In this document: piece after piece, positions 1 through 9,534 of the stretch | Layout of the letters: each line of letters starts with the position of its first letter | Position numbering within the stretch: position 1 is the first letter of the stretch | DNA from: Streptomyces sp. CA-210063 | GTDB lineage: Bacteria; Actinomycetota; Actinomycetes; Streptomycetales; Streptomycetaceae | DNA length: 64,000 nt | NCBI RefSeq assembly: GCF_024612015.1 | Contig: NZ_CP102512.1 | Location: 10,795,971 to 10,859,970, forward strand | Direction: 5' to 3' | Notes under the pieces: model-generated | What the model was told of the DNA's origin: nothing | The model's database searches: none | The model's input: only the letters and a program-made list of their open reading frames with translations | Program-made: the position numbers and the translations under genes

Positions 1-864
1 TTCTTCTACGCCAACACCCTGCACCGGCGCCGCCGGGGCACCGTGTCCCCGGCGGACGCCGAGAGCCCGCGCGCCGAGTCGAGCCTGCGCGCTCCCTGGT
101 TCGCGGTGTCCTGTTGCCCGACCAACGTGGCCCGGACCCTGGCCCAGCTCCCCGCGTACCTCGCCACGGCCGATGACCACGGCATCCAGCTGCACCAGTA
201 CGCCGACGCGGAGATCGCCACCTCCCTCGCCGGGGGCCGGGACGTCGCGCTGCGGGTCCGCACCGACTACCCGTCCGGCGGCTGCGTGACCGTGCGGATC
301 GGCCGGTCCCCGGCCCACCCGTGGACGCTGTCCCTGCGCGTCCCCGCGTGGACGCGGGGCACCACCGCGTGGCTGGCCGACCCCGACGGGGTACGTCGAG
401 CCGTGGCGCCGGGCACGGCGGAGGTCACCCGGGTCTTCCGGCCCGGCGACGAGATACGGCTCGACCTGCCCATGGCCCCGCGCTGGATCGGGGCCGACCC
501 GCGCGTCGACGCGGTGCGCGGGACGGTGGCCGTCCAGCGGGGGCCGCTGGTGTACTGCGCCGAGTCCGTGGACCTGCCGGGAGGGCGCGAGGTCGACGCC
601 GTACGGGTGGATCCGTCCGCCGAACCCGAGGACGGGCCGGACGACACCGTTGTCGCACCCGGTGAACTCGCCGTACCCGGTCAACCGGACGGCGCCGCCT
701 GGCCGTACAGGCCGCTTGCCGAAGCATCCGCTTCCGCCGCCGAAGGCACGGCGGGGATCGTCCTGGTGCCCTACCACTCCTGGGCGAACCGCGGCCCCTC
801 GACGATGCGGGTGTGGCTGCCGACCACCGAACCGCGCGCAACGCCTCCCGGGAGACAGTCATGA
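1..864 (+). CDS. GH127 (DUF1680) beta-L-arabinofuranosidase-like protein, 5' end outside window
   Basis: The reading frame is open from the first base and ends with TGA at 862-864, so only the C-terminal ~287 residues are present. The diagnostic feature is the SCCPTN motif near residue 37 of the visible part, followed by VARTLAQL. In GH127 enzymes this adjacent Cys-Cys pair helps bind zinc at the active site. The rest is the beta-sandwich half typical of DUF1680 proteins. The stop overlaps the start of the next gene (ATGA), so the two are translationally coupled. Family knowledge gives release of beta-linked L-arabinofuranose; the exact substrate is not visible. No signal peptide can be judged because the N terminus is missing. 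Confidence 0.85.
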   Translation, partial: FFYANTLHRRRRGTVSPADAESPRAESSLRAPWFAVSCCPTNVARTLAQLPAYLATADDHGIQLHQYADAEIATSLAGGRDVALRVRTDYPSGGCVTVRIGRSPAHPWTLSLRVPAWTRGTTAWLADPDGVRRAVAPGTAEVTRVFRPGDEIRLDLPMAPRWIGADPRVDAVRGTVAVQRGPLVYCAESVDLPGGREVDAVRVDPSAEPEDGPDDTVVAPGELAVPGQPDGAAWPYRPLAEASASAAEGTAGIVLVPYHSWANRGPSTMRVWLPTTEPRATPPGRQS

Positions 865-3800
865 ACGGACCGTGGAGAAGACGGCACCACCGCACCGCCC
901 TGGCCGGAACGCTGGCCCTGGGGCTGCTGGCCTCGCTCGCCGCCGTCTCGCCCGCAGCGGCGGACAACGCGGACATCGGCTACCCGGTCTACTCCGGATC
1001 CGCCGACCCCGTACCGGAGTTACCGGCCGGCTTCACGACCCACCGCACGCTGCGCGCCCAGTACGAGGCCGACCGGAAGGCGGGGAACGGCACCGACTTC
1101 TGGATGGACCGCATGCTGGCCCGCAAGGGCGAGGACCCGGCGGGAGACTGGCTGTTCACGCGCGGCCGGGCGGTGTTCATGAAGGAACACGAACCGGCGC
1201 GGCTCGGGTTCGCCGGCAAGGTCGCGTACTGGGAGAGCATCGACAACCGGTCGGCGTACACCGTGAACCTGTCCGTGGACGGCGAGAACCTGACCCTGCG
1301 GGAGAACACCGAGTCCCGCACACAGACCCCCAGCCACTGGCGCAGCGAGTTCACCCACGAGGCCACCGGGCTGAAGATCACGCAGACCAAGTTCATCACC
1401 GACGCCAACGTCGCCGTGACCAACCTGGCCGTCGGCAACACCGGTTCGGCGAGTCACCAGGTCGTCCTGCGCGCTTCGTCCCCGTACACGACGACCGCCG
1501 AAGGCCGTGAACTCACCGGCGCCGTGGCGGCGAAGAACAACCTCACCACCGTCTACCCCCGGCTCAGCGGCGACGGCTTCGCACCCGAGGGCCCCGAGGG
1601 CGAGGCTCTGACCCGCACCCTCACCGTGCCCGCGGGCCGCACGCTCACCACCAAGGTACAACTCGGCTTCGTCACCGAGGAGATCGCCCGCTCGCGCACC
1701 GAGTACGCCGCCGTGCGCACCGCGACCGCGGCCACCGCCTTCCGCGACCACGTACAGGCCTACAACCGTTGGTGGGCGCAGAACCTGCCCTACCTCGACG
1801 TCCCCGACGACAACATCGAGAAGACGCTGTACTACCGCTGGTGGCTGCTGCGTTACAACTACCTCGACGCCGACATCCCGGGCAACGACTACCAGTTCCC
1901 CACCTCCATGGAGGGCGTGCTCGGCTACAACAACGCCATCGCCCTGACGGTCGGCATGTTCGTCGACGACCTCAAGTACCTGCGCGACCCCGGCTACGCG
2001 TACGGCCCCTGGGTGTCGGCCGGCGAGGTCTCGAAGAGCAACAAGTACATCGACAACCCGGGCGACCCGGAGAACTGGTCCAACAGCTACACCCAGTACA
2101 TCTCCGAGGCGGCCTGGCGCTCCTACCAGGTGCACGGCGGGCCCGACGGCATCGCGCGCAACCTCGCGCGGTACGCGGAGAACGACGTCCGAGGCCAGCT
2201 GGAGAACTACGACCACGACGGCAACGGGCTGATCGAGTACGACTGGGGTGCCATGACCGGCAACGACGCCGACGCGGTGTCGTTCGACTGGAAGCCGGGG
2301 AACCTGGACCGCGCCGAGTCGGCGTACGTCCACAGCAACGCCACGGCGGCGGCCCGCGCGTACGACCTGCTCGGTGAGAGCGCGAAGGCCGACGAGATGC
2401 GCCAGATCGCGCAGCGCGTCAAGGACGGCGTCCTGAAGTACCTGTGGGATCCCAAGGACAAGCTGCTCAAGCACCGGCACGTGGCCAGCGACACCCTGGT
2501 GCCCTGGAAGGAGATCAACAACTACTACCCGTACAGCGTGGGCCTGATGCCCACGGCGGACGAGGACCCGCAGTACCTCGAAGCCCTGCGGCTGTGGGCG
2601 GACGACAAGCAGTACCCGGTCTTCCCGTTCTTCACCGCCAACCAGGCCGACAAGGCGGAGGCGGCCGGGCAGGGGCACCCGGGGAGCAACAACTTCTCCG
2701 TCATCAACTCCACCGTCACCTTCCGCTTCCTCTCCTCGGTGCTGCGGAAGTACCCGAACAAGTACATCGACAACAGCTGGTACAAGAAGCTGCTGTCGTG
2801 GAACGCCTGGGCCCACTACGTCGACGGCGACAACCGGTGGCCCGACCAGAACGAGTTCTGGTCCGACGGCAGTGCCGACCCGCAGAAGATCGGCTACCGG
2901 TCCTGGATCCACCACACCATCCTCGGCACCACCAACTGGACCGTGATCGAGGACGCCATGGGCTTCCGGCCGCGCGACGACCGCAAGATCGAGCTGTGGC
3001 CGATCGACGTCGACTGGCCCCACTTCGCCGTCACCGACATCAACTATCGCGGCACCGACGTGGCCGTGCTGTGGGACGAACCCGGCGACGGGAAACGGCC
3101 GTACGGCAAGCGGGTCCCCGAGGGGTACTCCCTCTACCTCGACGGGAAGCTCGCCCTCACCGCCGACCGCCTCACCCACCTCGTCTACGACCCCGTCACC
3201 CGCAAGGTCACCTTCCCCGACGGCGGCGGGGCCACGGCCCGGACCACCGGTCTGCGTACGACCGTTGCCGAGCCGAGGGATGTCGCGTACGGCCCGAAGG
3301 ACCGGGTCACCGACCTCTTCGCCAAGGCGGGCCGCGACCTGACAGGCACGGCGAAGGACAACCTCGCCGCCGGCGCCACCGCCCGCGCCTCTCATGAGAC
3401 TCAGGGGAGGGGAGTGTCCGGAGCGGTCGACGGTTTCACCGTCAACGAGCCCTTCTGGGGCGCCCGCGGCTCGGGCAACGCCGAGGACTGGTACGAGATC
3501 GACTTCGGACGGCCTCGCAAGGTCGACGACGTCCGCCTGTACTTCTACAGCGACAAACGGCCGGGCGGATACGCCGAGCCCGCCCTCTACACCGTGCAGT
3601 ACCAGGACGGCGGCGGGCAGTGGAAGGACGTGACCGGACCCGTCAAGTCGCCGGTCAACCCGAGGGCCAACCTCAACGAGGTGCGCTTTCGGAAGGTGAC
3701 CACCGAGAAGCTGCGGGTGCTGATGCGCCACCGGGACGGTCACACCAGCGGACTGAAGGAGATCCAGGCGTTCGCCACGGGAGTCAGGCTCCCCGCGGCC

Positions 3801-5012
3801 CGGAACCAGCCCCCGTACGTCGAGGCGTGGCGGGACACCACGTACAGCCGGCCGGGCCAGGTCAGGCTCACGGGAATCGTCGAGGACGACGGTCTTCCGG
3901 AGCGCAAGCTCTCCGCCTCCTGGAAGGCTGTGGACGGCCCGGAGGACGGCACCCTCATCCTCGACACCCCGACCGCCCCGACCACCGTCGCCCGATTCAC
4001 CAAGGCGGGCACCTACACCCTGGAACTCACCGCCGACGACGGCGCCTCGCAGTCGTCGAAGAAGGTCGTGGTGAAGGCGGAGGGTCTCTCCGAGGGCCAG
4101 GTCAACGTGGCGCAGTCCGCCACACCCACCGCGTCCTACACCTCGGGCTGGGAGTCGGTCGCCGCGATCAACGACGGCCGCGAACCCGCCTCGTCCTCCG
4201 ACGCACCGCGCTGGGGCAGCTGGCCCCAGAAGGGCACCCAGTGGGTCCAGTACACCTGGGACGACCCCGTCCGCGTCGACGGCTCCGACCTGTACTTCTT
4301 CCGCGACGCCCAGCCGGGCGCGGCCGACGGCGTCGGAGTCCCCGCCTCCTGGGTCATCGAGTACCGCGACGGCGACACCTGGCGCGAGGTCGCCTCGCCC
4401 AGCGGCTACGGCACCGACGAGGACCGCTACAACCGGACCACCTTCACCCCGGTCACCACCACGGCCCTGCGCGCCCGGCTGACCGGACACCCCGACCTGG
4501 CTCTCGGCGTGCAGGAGTGGAAGGTGTACGCCGAGACACCGGAGGCCGTGCGCGAGGTCCATGTCCCCACCCCGCGCGGCAAGCTCCCCGAACTGCCCGG
4601 TGAGGTGACCCTGGTCTACTCCGACGGCTCCACGGCCCGCTCGCCCGTGGCCTGGCCCGCCCTCACCGAGGAGCAGGTCGCCCAGGGCGGCACCAGCGTA
4701 CGGATCACCGGGCTCGCCGACCGGACCGCACAGCCCGTCACCGCGACCGTGTGGGTGCGCCAGACCGACGCGGTCGAGATCACCAGCCTCGCGGAGGAGC
4801 GGGTCACCACCCGGGCCGGCCGGGCGCCCACGCTTCCGGACACCGTCGTCGCCACCTACAACGACGGCTCCAAGGACAGCCGTGTCCCCGTGACCTGGGA
4901 CCCGGTGGATCCGGACCGCTACGCCGGCCCGGGGACCTTCGAGGTGAAGGGAACCGTGGCGGGCACCACCTACCGGGCCACGGCGACCGTCACCGTGACC
5001 GCCGCCTCATGA
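861..5012 (+). CDS. Large secreted multidomain glycoside hydrolase ((alpha/alpha)6 type) with two F5/8C and Ig-like domains
   Basis: A 1383-residue protein. The start at 861 overlaps the previous stop and gives a good signal peptide (RRRHHRT, hydrophobic ALAGTLALGLLASLAAV, then AAAD). Residues ~90-780 are rich in Trp, Tyr and Asp/Glu and look like an (alpha/alpha)6 glycosidase with an N-terminal beta-sandwich, of the trehalase/mannosylglycerate-hydrolase-like kind. Downstream come an F5/8C (discoidin) module at ~834-980, a PKD/cadherin-like module at ~981-1080, a second F5/8C at ~1081-1230, and two bacterial Ig-like (group 4) modules to the C terminus. The carbohydrate-binding modules imply a polysaccharide target outside the cell. 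Flanking GH127 genes suggest L-arabinose-containing glycans (inferred). GH121 or GH142 membership is possible but I cannot assign it. Confidence 0.8.
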   Translation: MNGPWRRRHHRTALAGTLALGLLASLAAVSPAAADNADIGYPVYSGSADPVPELPAGFTTHRTLRAQYEADRKAGNGTDFWMDRMLARKGEDPAGDWLFTRGRAVFMKEHEPARLGFAGKVAYWESIDNRSAYTVNLSVDGENLTLRENTESRTQTPSHWRSEFTHEATGLKITQTKFITDANVAVTNLAVGNTGSASHQVVLRASSPYTTTAEGRELTGAVAAKNNLTTVYPRLSGDGFAPEGPEGEALTRTLTVPAGRTLTTKVQLGFVTEEIARSRTEYAAVRTATAATAFRDHVQAYNRWWAQNLPYLDVPDDNIEKTLYYRWWLLRYNYLDADIPGNDYQFPTSMEGVLGYNNAIALTVGMFVDDLKYLRDPGYAYGPWVSAGEVSKSNKYIDNPGDPENWSNSYTQYISEAAWRSYQVHGGPDGIARNLARYAENDVRGQLENYDHDGNGLIEYDWGAMTGNDADAVSFDWKPGNLDRAESAYVHSNATAAARAYDLLGESAKADEMRQIAQRVKDGVLKYLWDPKDKLLKHRHVASDTLVPWKEINNYYPYSVGLMPTADEDPQYLEALRLWADDKQYPVFPFFTANQADKAEAAGQGHPGSNNFSVINSTVTFRFLSSVLRKYPNKYIDNSWYKKLLSWNAWAHYVDGDNRWPDQNEFWSDGSADPQKIGYRSWIHHTILGTTNWTVIEDAMGFRPRDDRKIELWPIDVDWPHFAVTDINYRGTDVAVLWDEPGDGKRPYGKRVPEGYSLYLDGKLALTADRLTHLVYDPVTRKVTFPDGGGATARTTGLRTTVAEPRDVAYGPKDRVTDLFAKAGRDLTGTAKDNLAAGATARASHETQGRGVSGAVDGFTVNEPFWGARGSGNAEDWYEIDFGRPRKVDDVRLYFYSDKRPGGYAEPALYTVQYQDGGGQWKDVTGPVKSPVNPRANLNEVRFRKVTTEKLRVLMRHRDGHTSGLKEIQAFATGVRLPAARNQPPYVEAWRDTTYSRPGQVRLTGIVEDDGLPERKLSASWKAVDGPEDGTLILDTPTAPTTVARFTKAGTYTLELTADDGASQSSKKVVVKAEGLSEGQVNVAQSATPTASYTSGWESVAAINDGREPASSSDAPRWGSWPQKGTQWVQYTWDDPVRVDGSDLYFFRDAQPGAADGVGVPASWVIEYRDGDTWREVASPSGYGTDEDRYNRTTFTPVTTTALRARLTGHPDLALGVQEWKVYAETPEAVREVHVPTPRGKLPELPGEVTLVYSDGSTARSPVAWPALTEEQVAQGGTSVRITGLADRTAQPVTATVWVRQTDAVEITSLAEERVTTRAGRAPTLPDTVVATYNDGSKDSRVPVTWDPVDPDRYAGPGTFEVKGTVAGTTYRATATVTVTAAS

Positions 5013-5074
5013 CGCCGCCCATCGGCCACCCCCACCGCCCATGCCCGTCGACGACTGACGATCGGAGTCCGAGC

Positions 5075-7207
5075 ATGTCCCAACCCCCCACCCGGCGCCG
5101 TGTGCTGAGCATCGCCGCCGGTACGGCGGCCGCCGCACCCCTCGTGCACGCGGCCACCCCGGCGCATGCCGTCCCGGGCCTGCCCGGTGCCGCGCCCACC
5201 CCGCCGAGCTGGTCGGTACTTCCCTTCCCCCTCTCCCAGGTGACCCTCGGCGACGGCGTGTTCCGCCGCAAGCGCGACCTGATGCTCGACTACGCCAGGT
5301 CCTACCCGGCCGACCGCGTCCTGGCCGTCTTCCGGGCCAACGCCGGACTCGACACCCGCGGCGCCCGGCCGCCGGGCGGCTGGGAGACCTCCGACGGCAA
5401 CCTGCGCGGCCACTACGGTGGCCACTTCCTCACCCTCGTCGCCCAGGCGTACGCCGGCACGGGGGAGGCCGCGCTGAAGACCAAGCTTGACCACCTGGTC
5501 GCCGCCCTTGGCGAGTGCCAGCAGGCGCTGGCGGAACACGGCTCGCCGAAGCCGAGCCACCCGGGCTACCTGGCGGCGTACCCGGAGACACAGTTCATCC
5601 TGCTGGAGAGCTACACGACTTACCCGACCATCTGGGCGCCGTACTACACCTGCCACAAGATCATGCGCGGTCTTCTCGACGCGCACACCCTGGCCGGGAA
5701 CGCGCAGGCACTCACCATCGCCTCCAAGATGGGCGACTGGGTGCACAGCCGCCTCGGCGGCCTGCCGAAGGCGCAGCTGGAGCGCATGTGGTCGATCTAC
5801 ATCGCGGGTGAGTACGGCGGGATGAACGAGGTGATGGCGGACCTGTACGCCCTCACCGGCCGGGCGGAGCACCTCGCCGCCGCCCGCTGCTTCGACAACA
5901 CCGCGCTGCTGGACGCCTGCGCCGAGGACCGCGACATCCTCGACGGCCGACACGCCAACCAGCACATCCCCCAGTTCACCGGCTACCTGAGGCTGTTCGA
6001 CCACACCGGGCAGGAGCAGTACGCGGAGGCGGCCCGCAACTTCTGGGGCATGGTCGCCGGCCCCCGCATGTACAGCCTCGGCGGCACGGGCCAGGGCGAG
6101 ATGTTCCGGGCCCGGGGTGCCATCGCGGCGACCCTGGACGACAAGAACGCCGAGACCTGCGCGACGTACAACATGCTCAAGCTGAGCCGGCAGCTGTTCT
6201 TCCGCGAGCCGGACCCCGCGTACATGGACTACTACGAGCGGGGCCTGACCAACCACATCCTCGCCTCCCGGCGGGACACCCCCAGCACGACCAGTCCCGA
6301 GGTCACGTACTTCGTGGGGATGGGCCCGGGTGTCGTGCGCCAGTACGACAACACCGGCACCTGCTGTGGCGGCACCGGCATGGAGAACCACACCAAGTAC
6401 CAGGACTCGGTCTACTTCCGCTCCGCCGACGGCAACACCCTGTACGTCAACCTCTACCTCGCCTCGACGCTGCGGTGGCCGGAGCGGGGCTTCGTCGTCG
6501 AGCAGACGAGCGACTACCCGGCGGAGGGCGTACGCACCCTGACGTTCCGGGAGGGCCGGGGCAGGCTCGACCTGAAACTCCGGGTTCCGTCCTGGGCCAC
6601 GGGAGGGTTCACCGTCACCGTCAACGGGGTCCGGCAGAGAGTTGATGCGGTGCCGGGAAGCTACCTCACCCTGAGCAGAAGCTGGCGGCCCGGCGACCGG
6701 GTCGGGGTCTCCGCTCCCTACCGCCTGCGCATCGAAAGGGCCCTCGACGATCCCACCGTCCAGTCGCTGTTCCACGGACCGGTCCTGCTGGTCGCCCGGA
6801 GCCCGGAATCGGGGTTCCGCCCGTTCTCCTTCTACAAGGACTTCACGCTCCGCGGTGATCTCGCCGACGTGATCCGCCCCGAGGGCCGCCCGCTGCACTT
6901 CACCACGCACGGACTGACCCTCGCCCCGTTCCACATCGCGGACGACACCCGCTACCACGCCTACTTCAGGCGCTCCGAGCCCGCCATCGTGTTCGGCACG
7001 GCCGACTCGGGCGTACCGAACCGCGCCCGCGCCGACGGTCTGACCTTCCTCGACGTGCTGTGGCAGCAGGCCCCGTTCACGACCTCCGGGCGTTTCGTAC
7101 GCGCGGTGCGCAGTCTTGCCGACGGATGGCTGTCCGAGGGACTGTTCACCCGCGCCGAGCGGGACCGCGTCGTCGCGGCCGCGGTCGGCGCGAACCTGAG
7201 GCCCTGA
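5075..7207 (+). CDS. Tat-exported GH127 (DUF1680) beta-L-arabinofuranosidase-like protein
   Basis: A 710-residue protein. The start at 5075 leaves a Tat signal (TRRRVLSIAAG, then alanine-rich h-region and AHAVPG). The catalytic toroid contains GGHFLTLVAQAYAG and ETCATYNMLKL. The GH127 Cys-Cys signature is TCCGGTGMENH, followed by KYQDSVYF. These conserved Glu and Cys residues fit the zinc-cysteine glycosidase mechanism known for the family. The gene lies 62 bp after the multidomain hydrolase and in the same direction as two other glycosidase genes, so all three are probably one transcript for L-arabinofuranoside breakdown outside the cell. It is a paralogue of the partial gene at the window start. 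No sugar transporter or regulator is visible in this part of the locus. Confidence 0.88.
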   Translation: MSQPPTRRRVLSIAAGTAAAAPLVHAATPAHAVPGLPGAAPTPPSWSVLPFPLSQVTLGDGVFRRKRDLMLDYARSYPADRVLAVFRANAGLDTRGARPPGGWETSDGNLRGHYGGHFLTLVAQAYAGTGEAALKTKLDHLVAALGECQQALAEHGSPKPSHPGYLAAYPETQFILLESYTTYPTIWAPYYTCHKIMRGLLDAHTLAGNAQALTIASKMGDWVHSRLGGLPKAQLERMWSIYIAGEYGGMNEVMADLYALTGRAEHLAAARCFDNTALLDACAEDRDILDGRHANQHIPQFTGYLRLFDHTGQEQYAEAARNFWGMVAGPRMYSLGGTGQGEMFRARGAIAATLDDKNAETCATYNMLKLSRQLFFREPDPAYMDYYERGLTNHILASRRDTPSTTSPEVTYFVGMGPGVVRQYDNTGTCCGGTGMENHTKYQDSVYFRSADGNTLYVNLYLASTLRWPERGFVVEQTSDYPAEGVRTLTFREGRGRLDLKLRVPSWATGGFTVTVNGVRQRVDAVPGSYLTLSRSWRPGDRVGVSAPYRLRIERALDDPTVQSLFHGPVLLVARSPESGFRPFSFYKDFTLRGDLADVIRPEGRPLHFTTHGLTLAPFHIADDTRYHAYFRRSEPAIVFGTADSGVPNRARADGLTFLDVLWQQAPFTTSGRFVRAVRSLADGWLSEGLFTRAERDRVVAAAVGANLRP

Positions 7208-7231
7208 GACAGCGGGCCGCGCCCGGGAGCG

Positions 7232-7440
7232 ACGATCAGGTCGGTTGCCGCTGATCTGGGGGTCGACCCGGAGACGTTGCGGAACTGGGTACGGGCGGCC
7301 GGGACAAGTCGGCCCCGGGGCCGGCGGGCGGAGGTACCCGAAGAGCGGCCCACGCCCCTGGAGGCGGAGAACGCTGCCCTGCGCAGGAGCGAGTTGGAGG
7401 AAAGAGCGCGAGATTCTGCGCATTCCCGGCGGGGGATGTC
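7232..7440 (+). pseudogene. IS3-family OrfA remnant (HTH of transposase)
   Basis: The stretch encodes AADLGVDPETLRNWVRAA followed by LEAENAALRR. This is the helix-turn-helix plus leucine-zipper start of an IS3-family OrfA. The continuation EREILR lies in another frame, so it is frameshifted, and there is no start codon or OrfB. It fills the gap between the hydrolase cluster and the convergent response-regulator operon. Confidence 0.7.
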
Positions 7441-7475
7441 TGGTGTAACCGCAGTGGCATGGGATGCCGGGTCGG

Positions 7476-8144
7476 TCACTGCCCGGCTCTGACCAGCCCG
7501 GCGTCGTACGCCGTGATCACGGCCTGGATGCGGTCGCGTGCCCCGATCTTGGCCAGCACTCGTCCGACGTGTTTCTTCACTGTGGACTCGGTGAGGTGGA
7601 GCCGTTCGGCGATCTCCGCGTTGGTCCAGCCCCGGCCGATGGCGACCAGGACCTCGCGTTCGCGGTCGCTGAGGGTCCGCAGCCGGGGGTCCGTGGGTGC
7701 GGGGGCGCCGGAGGGGGCGAGGACCTGGTGGGCGTAGGCGTCCAGCAGACGCCTGGTGAGGCTGGGGGCCACGATGGCGTCACCGCTCGCGACGGCCCGG
7801 ATGCCGGCCACGAGTTCCTCGGGTCGGGCGTCCTTGAGCAGGAAGCCGCTGGCTCCGGCCCGCAGGCCGTCGTGGGCGTACTCGTCGAGGTCGAAGGTGG
7901 TCACGATGAGTACGCGGGTGCGGCCGCCGGTGGCGGTGATGCGGCGGGTTGCTTCGAGGCCGTCCATGCCGGGCATGCGGATGTCCATGAGGACGACGTC
8001 GGGCCGTAGTTCGGCGGACAGGCGGACGGCCTCGGCGCCGTGTTCGGCCTCGCCGACCGGGGTGAGGCCGGGGGTGCCCTCGATGAGCATGCGGAAGCCC
8101 ATGCGCTGCAGGGGCTGGTCGTCGGCGATCAGTACGGTGGTCAT
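7476..8144 (-). CDS. NarL/LuxR-type response regulator
   Basis: A 222-residue regulator. The N-terminal receiver starts TTVLIADDQPLQRMG (acidic DD pocket), with the phosphoacceptor Asp in DVVLMDIRMPGMDG and the conserved Lys in FLLKDA. The C-terminal LuxR HTH is LSDREREVLVAIGRGWTNAE with the recognition helix in STVKKHVGRVLAK. The ATG overlaps the stop of the sensor kinase by 4 bp, so it is the last gene of the ABC-kinase-regulator operon and should receive phosphate from that kinase. Such pairs commonly control the linked ABC exporter, which I infer here. Confidence 0.95.
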   Translation of the reverse strand: MTTVLIADDQPLQRMGFRMLIEGTPGLTPVGEAEHGAEAVRLSAELRPDVVLMDIRMPGMDGLEATRRITATGGRTRVLIVTTFDLDEYAHDGLRAGASGFLLKDARPEELVAGIRAVASGDAIVAPSLTRRLLDAYAHQVLAPSGAPAPTDPRLRTLSDREREVLVAIGRGWTNAEIAERLHLTESTVKKHVGRVLAKIGARDRIQAVITAYDAGLVRAGQ

Positions 8145-9508
8145 GGCAGGTGTTCTCCTGATGCCGACGGGGTGGGTGCGGCCGGCATGTCGAGCACGAT
8201 GTCCACGATCCAGCCGTGGCCGGTGGCGCGGGGGCCGATGGTGACGTCTCCGCCGTACATGGCGGCCCGCTGGCGGATGCCGACCAGGCCGTGTCCCGTG
8301 TCGCCGGGCCGCGGTTCCGGCTCGGCCCGCACGGGCGCCCCCGGCGGTGTTCCCGTGTCGGTGACCCGTACCCGCACGATGCCGGCGTCGGCGGTCACGG
8401 TGACCTCGGCGGCGGTGCCCGCACCGGCGTGCTTGAGAGTGTTGGTCAGGGCTTCCTGGACGATGCGGTACACGGTGAGCTGGACGCCGCTGCCCAGCGT
8501 GTCGAGATCGCCCACGCTCCGGTAGGTCACCGTCGGCCCCGCTGAGCGGACCCGTGCCAGCAGGGGGTCCAGGTCGCGGATCCCCGGCTGCGGGCTGAGT
8601 GTGCGTACGTCGTCCTGCTCCTCGCGCAGGACGCCCAGGACGCGGCGCAGTTCGCCCATGGCCTGGCGGCCGGTGTCGCCGAGGATGCGCAGGGCCTCGG
8701 CGGACTGTTCGCCCCGGTTGGTGGCGAGGGTGGCGGCGCCGTCGGCGACACTGACCATGACGGAGAGGTTGTGGCCGACGATGTCGTGCATCTCGCGTGC
8801 GACCCGGGAGCGCTCGGCGGCGGCGGTGAGCCGGACGCGTTGGTCGCGCTCGATCTCCAGGCGCCCGGCACGGTCCTCCAGCGCGGCCAGGTACATCCGG
8901 CGGATGCGGAGCGTCAGGCCGATGGCGACGGCGGCCGTCGCCGTGCCCAGCATGAAGAAGAGGCCGAGCAGTGGATGGTCGACCTCCACCAGGACGCCGA
9001 TCGCCAGCGTGAGGTGGACGACCGTCAGCGCGGCGGCCCAGCCCAGCGCCCGCAGGGAACCATGCAGGGCCAGGCTGTACAGGGCGACGAGCGCGCTGAT
9101 GCCGGCCTGTTGCCACAGGCCCAGTGACCACTGGGCGAGGTTGAGCAGCGCGATCACGAAGAAGGTGGCGGCCGGAGCCCTGCGCCGCCACCACAGCGGA
9201 ATGATGAGGGCGGCGGTGAAGAGGAAGGGAACGCCGGAAGGCAGCTCGCCGCGCTGGCTCGTTTCCCCGAAGGGTCCGTTGTCGCTGCCGCTGGAGAGCA
9301 GGTCGGGCAGGCTGAGGAGCGCGACGACGAGTACGACCGCCGTGTCGTGGAGCCACGGATGCCGGCGGTCCAGTCGCTGCTGTCGGCTCTGCCCGCGCAG
9401 CAGATGGCCCAGGAACGGGTGTGTCCAGGCGGCGTCGAGTCCAGGGGGCGGCTGGAGCGGCGTCCCCTGGGCGGTGTCCTCGGCGGCCGACGCCCCTTGA
9501 GGAGTCAT
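8141..9508 (-). CDS. Two-component sensor histidine kinase (HPK7/NarX-like)
   Basis: 455 residues from the ATG at 9508. The N-terminal ~60 residues are hydrophilic. Residues ~65-245 hold several hydrophobic segments (DTAVVLVVALLSLPDLL, FLFTAALIIPLWW, later LFFMLGTATAAVAIGL), giving a membrane sensor without a large extracellular loop. The H-box is REMHDIVGHNLSVMV (phosphorylated His). The HATPase part has VQEALTNTLKHAGA (N box) and GHGLVGIRQRAAMYGG. This is the usual Streptomyces kinase that detects membrane or antibiotic stress next to an ABC exporter. It starts 26 bp after the permease and overlaps the regulator. Confidence 0.94.
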   Translation of the reverse strand: MTPQGASAAEDTAQGTPLQPPPGLDAAWTHPFLGHLLRGQSRQQRLDRRHPWLHDTAVVLVVALLSLPDLLSSGSDNGPFGETSQRGELPSGVPFLFTAALIIPLWWRRRAPAATFFVIALLNLAQWSLGLWQQAGISALVALYSLALHGSLRALGWAAALTVVHLTLAIGVLVEVDHPLLGLFFMLGTATAAVAIGLTLRIRRMYLAALEDRAGRLEIERDQRVRLTAAAERSRVAREMHDIVGHNLSVMVSVADGAATLATNRGEQSAEALRILGDTGRQAMGELRRVLGVLREEQDDVRTLSPQPGIRDLDPLLARVRSAGPTVTYRSVGDLDTLGSGVQLTVYRIVQEALTNTLKHAGAGTAAEVTVTADAGIVRVRVTDTGTPPGAPVRAEPEPRPGDTGHGLVGIRQRAAMYGGDVTIGPRATGHGWIVDIVLDMPAAPTPSASGEHLP

Positions 9509-9534
9509 GAGCCCGATTGTCCTTGGTGTATTGG

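Noticed and set aside
1020..4562. Minus-strand open frame of 1180 codons
   Set aside because: It is the antisense shadow of the multidomain hydrolase; composition is Val/Gly/Leu/Arg-rich with no domain, as expected for a high-GC shadow frame.
4970..7423. Minus-strand open frame of 817 codons
   Set aside because: Antisense to the second GH127 gene; no start context or domain.
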